Part shown: positions 9,201 to 16,353 of the stretch, in pieces
How positions within the stretch are numbered: the first letter of the stretch is position 1
Layout of the letters: each line of letters starts with the position of its first letter
Assembly (NCBI RefSeq): GCF_004359215.1
Contig: NC_090620.1
Location: 3,656,148 to 3,680,862, forward strand
Length of the DNA: 24,715 nucleotides
Direction of reading: 5' to 3'
Source of the DNA: Bremia lactucae
Taxonomy: Eukaryota > Oomycota > Peronosporomycetes > Peronosporales > Peronosporaceae
The notes under the pieces: model-generated
Databases searched by the model: none
The model's input: only the letters and a program-made list of their open reading frames with translations
What the model was told of the DNA's origin: nothing
Made by a program: the position numbers and the translations under genes

Positions 9201-11312
9201 CTGGACAAAACTCAGCGGGTCCAGATTGAATACGAGCGTATAGCACTGGATACCGAAACGAATCTTCGATTGGAGCATGCTACCGAGCTAGCAACTATCA
9301 AATCAAAATTGGAGGATAGTATGTTGGGACTAGAGAGCGCCAAATTTAATATAGCGGCGACAAAGGTGACGGTTAGAAATTTGGAGAAGGAATTGGAAAC
9401 GCAGAATGTGATTGATCTGCGTGAAGCATTGAGCCTTAGATATAAAATTAAAGACGCTCGCGGGAAAAGTGATGCGTGCACGAAGAATATTGTCGCCCTA
9501 TTAGAGACAAAGACTCGTCTTGAGGGGAAAATTTCCCGCATGGAGGCGAATATTGGCAATGAATCTGCTGAGAAGAAAGAGAAGTTGGCGACAATTAAGG
9601 ATCAGCTCCGTCTGGAGCTTGCCGAAGTGTCCAGTACTCTCGAGAAGGAGCAGGTGCAACTTCAGGAGGCAATGCAATCCGATGAATCAAACCGACACCT
9701 ATTAATTGAATTAGCGATGGCTCAAGAAGAAATTCAGAGTCGTGTTGGCGGTCAGATCGGCTCACAGATTCAAAAGCTCAGCCATGAACGTGAGAGTTCT
9801 CTTGCTCGCGAAGAGCAACTGAAGGGACTTTTTTATCAGCTCAATGCCGACAAAAATTCGTTGAAATCCGAATCGAATGGAAAGATTGGCGCTGAAAGTT
9901 CGACTTTCGTAGACGAAATGAACGAATTGACGACAATGTTAGAGGCTTCTCAGCACCGTGAACAGCAGCTGCAGTCTCGTTTAAAGCGTGTGTTAGACGA
10001 GTTCGAGCACGCTGCAAACACTCTTGGTGGATCCAAAAATACAGAAGAAACGAAGTCGAGCAATGACGAGGTCGTCACGCGCGAGTGTGATGCGCTGTAC
10101 GCGTCGCATGAAAGAACTGTGCGCAAGCTCAATCGTCTTCAAGCCAAATATGAGCTGGACATCAAGCAGGCCACTGCTGACGTTGTCACAGCTCAGAAGC
10201 TGGATAATCAGATCAAGGCGCACGAAATAAAAATTGAAAAGCTAGAATCGGTTGCTAAGCAGATACATGACGAGCTCAAGGAGCAGTACCACGTTTCCGC
10301 TATTATAGCCAAGGGATCGGATGAGTTTAGCGAAGAGATGGCGTCTATTCGTGATCAGAAGCGTAAATTTGAGCGTCAGCTCCAGGAACTAGAAAAGGTC
10401 CGTGCAAAGCGTGAAGTTTCGTATCAGCAAAATACAAAAATAAAAGAGCGCGAAGCAGAAGAGCTATGTCATAAGAACAGGATACTTACAGCTGCTATTA
10501 GTTCTCTATGCGAAAAGATCCGCGCGATCGAGAATGACAAATCCCAAGACTTGAGCGAGCTTAAAAATAAGCTTAAGGACCTGGATGAGCGTACTCTAGC
10601 GCTTCAACCGAGTGAGAGTAAACGCGTTAATCTTGAAAATGACTTTGTAGCGACCCGCCAGGAAGTTATGATGCTGACGGCTGAAATTCAGTCTCTGTAT
10701 CAGAAACTAACGAAGTGTTGTAGCATTGCGGAGTGGAGTGAGCTGCGTAGTAGCATTTTTGATGAAGAGGACGAATTGATGCGCGTCTGCTCCGAGCATA
10801 CTTACGCGTTAGCCAAGGCTCAGTCAACTGAGTCGGATGTGCTGACGAATGCTGAATTCTTGAACGCATTGCTTGTCGCGCATAGCTCACCGGCGGACGA
10901 AGGAAACGCGATCGATGACCGGTGGATGCAAAAGTTTGCATTAATTACTCCGGAGACAGTGGAAAGGCTTCGGCGAGTGGAGTCACGGTTGCGAGACGCT
11001 GTATTGGATCTGCATCATTCGGCTTCCGTTTTCCATGCCGACGCTATTGTTAAGGACTCGACTGACGAGATTAGTGCACATCCTCCACGCTCCCAGAGTG
11101 TGGCGGTTGACGATGTTGTCATCGCGCTCGCGCTTGAAAAAGCGAATGAGGATTACTTTAGTGAGACGTCGGAGACGGCGCATGACTTGGATGACAATGA
11201 CGTGAAAATTGATGGTGATCAGCCTGATATGGAGCAGGAATTTGTTGGCAACGAAGAAGGTGCGAGTTATAAAGCTGAGAAAATAGAATACCGGGATTCA
11301 AATTGGCAATAG
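6249..11312 (+). CDS. Giant coiled-coil protein with nine N-terminal RPKAF-type repeats
   Basis: The product has 1,687 residues in one exon. The frame is open from 6174 but the first ATG is at 6249 (CGACCATGA), before MSASWDSDLPS. Residues about 39-217 hold nine repeats of roughly 20 residues, each with a core like ARPKAFVRNDDD followed by a Ser-rich spacer such as TNSMASRAS. A Gly/Met/His-rich linker follows. From about residue 320 to 1530 the sequence is almost unbroken heptad-type coiled coil, rich in Glu, Lys, Leu and Gln. The C-terminal ~150 residues are less regular and end in a very acidic tail (DLDDNDVKIDGD). There are no motor, kinase or membrane segments. It is not recognised as a named family; a cytoskeletal, centrosomal/basal-body or trafficking tether role is possible but not shown. 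The Arg-x-x-Ser pattern of the repeats suggests phosphorylation (inference). Confidence 0.9.
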   Translation: MSASWDSDLPSIIEKTNNNLKLLRKTGDKPHVAVTAVSHRPRAFVGVHDDTGSTSSRGSARPVAFVRNEDDTSSMGSHGSARPRAYIRRDEDSFSSNLSARVRAFVPTDDDSVLNSSRGLNRPKAYFQPDDDMNSATSRASARPKAFIRPDDDSASISSRASARPKAFVRGDDDTNSMASRASARPKAFIRNDDDTNSMASRASARPKAFVRNDDDVGSMSSNSGLNSSRVDLGSSFSRPHVGIAGGGGLTAAMLQQHRAAGNGAGPTHFEMTETRSINGMSARLRDPHGTPHAQLHRGPRIRVPEADIPSDLPHHVLDELRRSLETHFASRNSAVDKKVSDLRTDIVGLTTQMAAMSSQVSELRDAVVAMNKSSPTATSVANSKILSSIQANATAIARLEENSAVFVGQNVSSDRELTELGSQVKTLSFATMKISSLEDNMEALVANSQNQEQGMFQLTDQVQLMHRQMENLIDIKTVEDLVSIRLTRGFREMEDRLAQNVMLMADKLEQKVQISEKQSTLQRQESLAALKSDLTDEMQRLQGLAVRKSDLLPLQNAQVQSKEEVAHLSAAIDRQDKELQVTKSVSATLRDELGDARAELNKALQSQQHSVAVLMEKKLMRMVNESKENSIKFDDKLSELAKKQNSLEDATKVLQETMDQLKEEASQRLRSSSIDREEENEKLRQRLARSVAELETMASTKDHLDVRFASEESQLQSRLKELRTALLNTEKQRETQCLELVQKLQEESKLMGIAQGKNILLESLLAREKNDNYEKNESMRFLKEEATEVREKIRKLESDNEKLVHQLTLELHAKQVQVSALSKTLNCIETASAKGKATAWRREKATTEHKLVLAQLKLEEMERVALILPSGDEEQANITAASIDERKELEELLLQSQLEKDELEEELEMLTNESNAARERLKDIVKDTNKLSSAYDKKICELEQQINDREQAMRQLSDTLGGKCNLDALEDELGALKDEKSRLLDKTQRVQIEYERIALDTETNLRLEHATELATIKSKLEDSMLGLESAKFNIAATKVTVRNLEKELETQNVIDLREALSLRYKIKDARGKSDACTKNIVALLETKTRLEGKISRMEANIGNESAEKKEKLATIKDQLRLELAEVSSTLEKEQVQLQEAMQSDESNRHLLIELAMAQEEIQSRVGGQIGSQIQKLSHERESSLAREEQLKGLFYQLNADKNSLKSESNGKIGAESSTFVDEMNELTTMLEASQHREQQLQSRLKRVLDEFEHAANTLGGSKNTEETKSSNDEVVTRECDALYASHERTVRKLNRLQAKYELDIKQATADVVTAQKLDNQIKAHEIKIEKLESVAKQIHDELKEQYHVSAIIAKGSDEFSEEMASIRDQKRKFERQLQELEKVRAKREVSYQQNTKIKEREAEELCHKNRILTAAISSLCEKIRAIENDKSQDLSELKNKLKDLDERTLALQPSESKRVNLENDFVATRQEVMMLTAEIQSLYQKLTKCCSIAEWSELRSSIFDEEDELMRVCSEHTYALAKAQSTESDVLTNAEFLNALLVAHSSPADEGNAIDDRWMQKFALITPETVERLRRVESRLRDAVLDLHHSASVFHADAIVKDSTDEISAHPPRSQSVAVDDVVIALALEKANEDYFSETSETAHDLDDNDVKIDGDQPDMEQEFVGNEEGASYKAEKIEYRDSNWQ
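6363..6900 (+). repeat. Coding tandem repeat, nine ~60-bp units
   Basis: Nine units encode cores HRPRAFVGVHDD, ARPVAFVRNEDD, ARPRAYIRRDED, ARVRAFVPTDDD, NRPKAYFQPDDD, ARPKAFIRPDDD, ARPKAFVRGDDD, ARPKAFIRNDDD and ARPKAFVRNDDD, about 20 residues apart. Later units (from about 6670) are much more alike in DNA than the first five, which points to expansion at the 3' end. The minus strand stays open through the array, which explains an antisense frame there. Confidence 0.85.
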
Positions 11313-12486
11313 AAGTCTTGATGACCTCGGGATTGCTGTTGTGAGAATACTGAACATGTTGTGTGTTATTTAAATTATAGGAAACAAGCCATGAGGAGTA
11401 AGACATAACTACTGCAGCGTTGAAAAACTTTGATAAAGATATCGCGCGTTGACGCTGTCTTTTAGTGGACGCGGGATAGAAGCGTTTTTGATGTAGGACT
11501 AGTGTTGTTGCCGATCGGAAGAAAGAAGAACTGCCTAAGGTCTGGTTTAAATGGAGCTCTGTGGGGTCTCGTTATGTGATCGAAGCGAGAAATTCATGCA
11601 GCATTGATAATGAATGTGATGATAGTGGGATTTTAATACTTTGCTCGTGCATGTTAAGTCCGTGGAGCAGCTAACAGGAATGGGGGAAGTGTCAAATCGA
11701 TAAAAATGCAGAAATGTAATACTGCGAGCATGAACATCCTAAAGGTTATGAGCTTGATATTTTAGGGGCAAGCGAATTTGTAGTTTATTATATCGGCAAG
11801 AAGCAGGAATAACTCAAACAAAGGCTTCTAAGTATCTGTAACGAAGCGAGCGACTAGAGCTAGTCGTGGCTGGTATATTAATATTTTGAGCCCCTACCTA
11901 TGAGCATGTAAGGCGTATTTTAAGCATGTCTAAACAGTTGATTTTTTTTGCATCAAAGGATTTGTATTAATATTCTCTTGCGGGGCTTGTGCAAGCAATC
12001 TATTTAACAATAGTTTTGATTTGTTTTTGGTAATTTTGATCGAATTTCTTGGTACATTGGCCATATGTCTTTTTAATATGTCGAAGGCTCGGTTACGTAG
12101 GGAAAAAAGGCTACTTGCACCGAATTTGATATCATAATCCCATAAATGACATCCACACTTAAAGCAAATCAAAGCAAGTAATTTGACGTGCGAATCAATT
12201 TAAAGACGAAAGCGCCTGAGCGCTGAAGAATGTAGTATCTATCGAACTAGCAGATGTGATGGAACACGAGTGTTGAGATAATATATGCAATTAAAGCACG
12301 ATCGCTCTAATCGAGAGGTCGAGTAGCCTGAACACATTGCGCTTTGTTAATAAAGCAAATAAATTCAGAGGTACGCTAACCAAATCTGAACCATTTTAAA
12401 AAACATGGCTTCCAACACAAGCAAATATTCTTGTATTAAGGGAGCCTTACTAAAAAAGCTGAAGGTAGATATACTTACAACGTCAC
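11313..12486. other. Convergent intergenic region (3' flanks)
   Basis: This 1.17-kb AT-rich gap lies between the ends of two convergent genes. A minus-strand frame at 12172-11930 (80 residues, beginning near CFKCGCHLWDYD) has no ATG at its start and no family I can name. It may be a relic or chance. No terminator or RNA gene was identified. Confidence 0.5.
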
Positions 12487-13815
12487 TCATGCGTTAGCTG
12501 GATCGATCATCATCCAGTGTTGGTTTGCATTATTTGGCGAACAGCCGTATAGTTGTAGCTTGTGGCCTTGCGCAGGGTCCGTATCGAGGCAGTAGCCCTG
12601 GTGCTTGGTGTGCAGAAGCTTGCCTGTCGAGCTCTCAAGTCTCCATTTCTGATTCACCTCGTGTTCCATGCAGCGGTACACGTGAACAATGCCACCGTTC
12701 CAGCCTTGATAGGCGTCAAGACAACGGTCACTGCTCTTCGATCGCACTTGCTGAGTAGCGGAGTCAAAGAACCACACCTGTTGCTCTTGCACGAGCCAAT
12801 TTGATGACTTGCCAGACATGTACAATTTTCCTTCGTTTTCAGACAGCAAAAGCTTCGTACCAGCGTTGCGAATAGCACGTGGCGCATTGTAGCCAATAGT
12901 AAGCTGCTGAAAGTTACTTTTCATTGTATCATCCTCTTTAAAGACACCAAAGTCAGCTTCTACTTCCTTGCCACCGTTTGTCACGCGCCACTTGGAGTCA
13001 AACGCAACGTACCAATAGTACTCAAAGTTGTGCGAATGCGCCATTTTAAAAAAGTCGGCGAAAAATTTAGCCTGATTTGCCGGAGAAGCTATGCCAGCTG
13101 CAGGATCCCAGCCTCCTGAACTCCAACCAACCTCTGAAAGGACAATTTTCTTCGACTTTTGGGCCGCAATAATGCGCAGTTTTCTCAGGCGATCCAGTGT
13201 CACCGCAGCAGCTTCGTTAACATCCGAGCGTTCCCAAAAGGAGAATTGATTTACCGAAACGAAGTCAACAGCATCAATTAATTGCGGATTGGCGTCGTAC
13301 ACATCAATGACATCAGCGATCGTAATGGGCGTATTCTTGCCACGGCCGCGAATATAATTGCGGATCTCATTCATGTAGCTAATGGCTGTAGCTACTGAGA
13401 TTTCCCCTCGATAGATGGTTTCACTACCGACGTGCATTGCAACGACGTTGTTATCGTATAAGCCGTTGTCGAGTAATCCGGCTAACTTGGCTAATTCTTC
13501 AAGCAAATAATCGTGGCTCTTGCTTGTCCAGATACCAAGATGCACTTTGAGTCCTGCATTCTTGGCAGCTGGAAGAACAAGTTCTGCCTGATTGCAATCC
13601 ACGAGCGAGTAGATACGAACCTTGTCGGTGATGCCCTTTAAAGCAAACATATCCTTCTGCACTTCCGACGCAGTCTTGCACTTGGAAGCAGTAGGGGCCC
13701 AGTCCGGACCTTTGCGCGAATTGTAGTTGGCACCGGGCATTTTGACATTCAAAGCGTCAGCACCGCAGGAAAATATGAACATCACAGCGCTGACAAGTGA
13801 CACAGTTCGCTTCAT
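12487..13815 (-). CDS. Secreted GH17 beta-1,3-glucanase-like enzyme with ricin-type lectin module
   Basis: The product has 442 residues. The first ATG in frame is at 13815 (AAAGATGAAG) and is followed by a classic signal peptide (MKRTVSLVSAVMFIFSCGADA), so the protein is exported. Residues about 23-310 match glycoside hydrolase family 17, which cleaves or remodels beta-1,3-glucan. HVGSE carries the likely acid/base E132, and VLSEVGW the likely nucleophile E228; YYWYVAFDSKW lies near the end of the barrel. Residues about 345-438 form a ricin B-type trefoil region with QxW-like motifs NQKW (388-391) and NQHW (431-434) and paired cysteines. The lectin part may target the enzyme to a polysaccharide. 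Its substrate could be the oomycete's own wall glucan or plant callose; the sequence does not decide. VGSE replaces the VGNE common in the family. Confidence 0.9.
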   Translation of the reverse strand: MKRTVSLVSAVMFIFSCGADALNVKMPGANYNSRKGPDWAPTASKCKTASEVQKDMFALKGITDKVRIYSLVDCNQAELVLPAAKNAGLKVHLGIWTSKSHDYLLEELAKLAGLLDNGLYDNNVVAMHVGSETIYRGEISVATAISYMNEIRNYIRGRGKNTPITIADVIDVYDANPQLIDAVDFVSVNQFSFWERSDVNEAAAVTLDRLRKLRIIAAQKSKKIVLSEVGWSSGGWDPAAGIASPANQAKFFADFFKMAHSHNFEYYWYVAFDSKWRVTNGGKEVEADFGVFKEDDTMKSNFQQLTIGYNAPRAIRNAGTKLLLSENEGKLYMSGKSSNWLVQEQQVWFFDSATQQVRSKSSDRCLDAYQGWNGGIVHVYRCMEHEVNQKWRLESSTGKLLHTKHQGYCLDTDPAQGHKLQLYGCSPNNANQHWMMIDPANA

Positions 13816-14752
13816 CTTTACAGGTTTTCGGCGATGTGGTATTGACAAAAAGTCACTGAAAAGATTAGAATAGTTGTTTGATGCCAATTAACGAAAATGA
13901 GTTGTGAGGGCTGTGGAGTTCCTTCGATTCGTGCAGCTCGCGCATCGAATTTTCGCCTGCTCGAGGGAAAGCGATCGTCTATACACATTTCTTGTCTGCC
14001 TACAGTCAGAACTTATGTAACGACAAAACAAACGACAGCTAATGAAGTTTCACCATTTCGACTGTCACCGCACGTGCTCGACTGAAAAGCCTCTCTTCTT
14101 CCAGCTACTTGGCAAATTCCGTTACATCTTGAAGAAATCATAGATTTTTTTAACGAAGCAAAAGTAGAAGTTCCGTTTTTAAAATATCTGGCAAAAATAA
14201 CGCAGTAAGTCTAAAGAGCTAATGGCATCACGTAAAACATTGTCAATTTAGGCTATCGCTACGAAAACGAGGCCCATTTTATCATCCCTTCCGTACATCA
14301 GTTGCAAGATGTACTAAACAAGATCTAGAGCACACTTTGCGTTCTACGATACCGCAACTGATAAATCATCTAGCCAACTGTTCAGCAAAAGAAAGTAATC
14401 TCATAACTATCAGCTGAAGCTTCTTCGAAATTTCGATGGTTTATAAGGCTTGTTACCTACAATTTATCAGCCACATAGTCATTCGTCGTGCGAAGCATTC
14501 CGCAGACATCTACCAAAGCGAATTTAGGCACACGATCAATATTTTTTTCGATGCTTCGCTGCATCTTATAGAAGGTTTGCTGTAGCTTTTCAGCCTTAAG
14601 TTGTATCCAACCTGCTTTCAGTGTGCTCGAAATATTTTAGCGACAAGAATTTTGCGAGTTGCTTTGAGAAAAATCAATTTTAATTATTGTGTCTCTTGCG
14701 GCAGCTAGTTAGAGAGAGCTAGCGTCTGCACTATGCCTGGTATTGGCGTACC
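13816..14752. other. Upstream flank of GH17 gene and unassigned sequence
   Basis: The GH17 promoter should lie near 13816-13900; a partial initiator-like TTTTCAGTGACTTTTTG is on the minus strand around 13847-13863. A small plus-strand frame from an ATG at 13897 (62 residues) has no recognisable feature. Bases 14645-14705 resemble a segment inside the neighbouring solo LTR (15189-15243). Nothing else was recognised. Confidence 0.45.
14748..14752. repeat. Target site duplication GTACC (left)
   Basis: Identical to 15294-15298 on the other side of the solo LTR. Confidence 0.85.
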
Positions 14753-15293
14753 TGTAACGGGCTAAAGTTGCCCTAATGTTACACAGTCCCCATTAAGTAC
14801 ATTTGGGTACTTAAGGGGATGGTCAATTACTAAATAATAGTAATTAGACCCAACACTCGGGTGTGGTGCACATTTGTGACCAACCCTTGTGGATGTGATG
14901 CACATGGGTGCATTCACATTAGGAGGGATGACGCCCAGCGTCATCCGTGATGACGGCTAGCGTCATCCGTTACGCGAGGTATCTATAAAAATACGCTCGC
15001 AATACATATTAAATGATATTATGAGCTACATTTTCATTGGTCGTGCTAGGTATTTGTATTTATCTATTAAATCGAATTAGTCTGACGACTACTTCTTTCT
15101 TGGTTCGTGCTCATGAGGGGTTTGCTTAGCTTTTCGGTGTTAAGTTTACCAGCCTTCTTAGTGTGTTGGTTGAGGTCTTTTGGCGCCCAGAATTTTGCTC
15201 GTTGCTTTGAGGAGAATCAGTCTTAATATGTTCCTTGCGGCTAGGGTGTGTGCTTAAGTAGAGCGTGGCCGCATTACGACGTGCCCGCCTACA
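14753..15293 (-). mobile_element. Solo LTR of family B with intact target duplication
   Basis: A 541-bp LTR on the minus strand, from TGTAGGCGGGCACG (at 15293) to AGCCCGTTACA (at 14753). It is flanked by the perfect 5-bp duplication GTACC (14748-14752 and 15294-15298), as expected for LTR retroelement integration. There is no internal region, so it is a solo LTR left by LTR-LTR recombination. Its ends match the copy at 1-488 almost perfectly, but the middle (about 15022-15240) is clearly diverged. Confidence 0.92.
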
Positions 15294-15298
15294 GTACC
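15294..15298. repeat. Target site duplication GTACC (right)
   Basis: Identical to 14748-14752. It fixes the ends of the solo LTR. Confidence 0.85.
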
Positions 15299-15836
15299 AG
15301 AGCTATATCGCTTCTAAAGTCAGAGGAAGACTTTCAGACTCAGAGAGTCACTTAGTTCTATGAAAGTAATGGGTGTAACAACTCTAAAGGTCGTTGAATT
15401 TATTAAGGCTTAAGAAATCGTAGTTCAAGGGATTGAAGGGTTCGTAGAATCAAGTGGTAACTAGTGTCCAAGAGGAGATACCTTAAAAAGGCTTCTTTCT
15501 CTTACAAATCAATGCGCAACCCTTAGGAAGGCACTTAACGCTTAAAGATCAAAAGAGGAACTGAACTTTGTCTAATTATTTAAATCCAAAACCTTACCTA
15601 GCTAATTTAAAATAGATTTCTGCCGCCAGATTTATATCTGGCGGCGACTGTATTTGTTTGTTACCCATAATAAATGAGAATTTAAGTATTTAACAATTTA
15701 GAATAGGATAAACGGGTATTTTACTCATAAAGTAAATGTACCACAACGACGGTTCTCCAACCCCATAACACGTCACACTTAAAGTAAAGCTCTTTCTTAC
15801 ATCGTAACCACTGACTTTGAATCGATCAACGATTCT
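15299..15836. other. Unassigned sequence between solo LTR and family A element
   Basis: No coding frame is seen. The one clear structure is the perfect inverted repeat GCCGCCAGAT (15622-15631) and ATCTGGCGGC (15636-15645) around TTAT. The stretch may be further LTR-derived debris, but no ends can be defined. Confidence 0.4.
15622..15645. repeat. Perfect 10-bp GC-rich hairpin
   Basis: GCCGCCAGAT and ATCTGGCGGC are separated by TTAT. It is followed by a T-rich stretch (TATTTGTTTGTTA) but not by a recognisable gene end. Confidence 0.75.
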
Positions 15837-16296
15837 TGTAGCGGGTGTTCCGTTACATAAGTAATATTTTCTATAAGTGGAAACAAATAAAGAAGTGCAA
15901 AATCATTGTCTTTATTTTGACTCAAATAGTTTCAATTATACCAAATTTGGTGTTATTAATGCAACAAGACATTAGCTCGATTGATTGGTTGATTCAAGTC
16001 TAATAAACCCCGCCAATCTTTTCAAGACACGATTGTGCGGTGCGCAAGGAGGCGCCATACTAAGCTAGATATTGATAAAATAAGTTCAGTAGTAGATAGA
16101 AGATCGTTACGTAGGAAACTAATTATATTTATACAGTTAATTTTCCCTAATTCTTAATCCATTAGATTATCTTTTGGTAGCTAAAGACCCTTAGCTACCT
16201 AGAAACCTTCCTCTGCACTCTTGTGTACGTGAAGTTACGAGGCGCCCTACCTACACTGATGTACTTACTAGTACTAGTGAAAGGTGTCCCGTTACA
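15837..16296 (+). mobile_element. 5' LTR of a diverged family A element
   Basis: The 460-bp segment starts TGTAGCGGGTGTTCCGTTAC, aligning with the TGTAACGGGGTGTATCGTTAC start of other family A LTRs, and ends GTGTCCCGTTACA. PBS and gag follow. Length agrees with the 456-bp copy at 697-1152. The interior is strongly diverged. It carries the hairpin GGTAGCTAA/TTAGCTACC at 16176-16199. Confidence 0.75.
16176..16199. repeat. LTR A hairpin H1, alternative stem sequence
   Basis: GGTAGCTAA (16176-16184) and TTAGCTACC (16191-16199) pair perfectly across AGACCC. It sits in the same place, just before CCTCTGCAC, as the differently sequenced stems at 813-836 and 23592-23622. Confidence 0.75.
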
Positions 16297-16298
16297 CC

Positions 16299-16308
16299 TG
16301 GTAGCACT
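16299..16308 (+). other. Primer-binding site of diverged family A element
   Basis: TGGTAGCACT two bases after the LTR end, then GGTCCGTCCAA, as in the copies at 685 and 18910. Confidence 0.65.
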
Positions 16309-16353
16309 TCTTGGTCCGTCCAACTGTCCACGTACGTTCCATCCTACATTAAC

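Noticed and set aside
12487..13815. Toxin reading because of the ricin-type region
   Set aside because: The ricin B fold is a common sugar-binding module on glycosidases; there is no ribosome-inactivating A chain.
13816..13887. Extension of the GH17 protein from 13887
   Set aside because: Begins with TTG, and starting at the ATG at 13815 places the signal peptide at the N-terminus.
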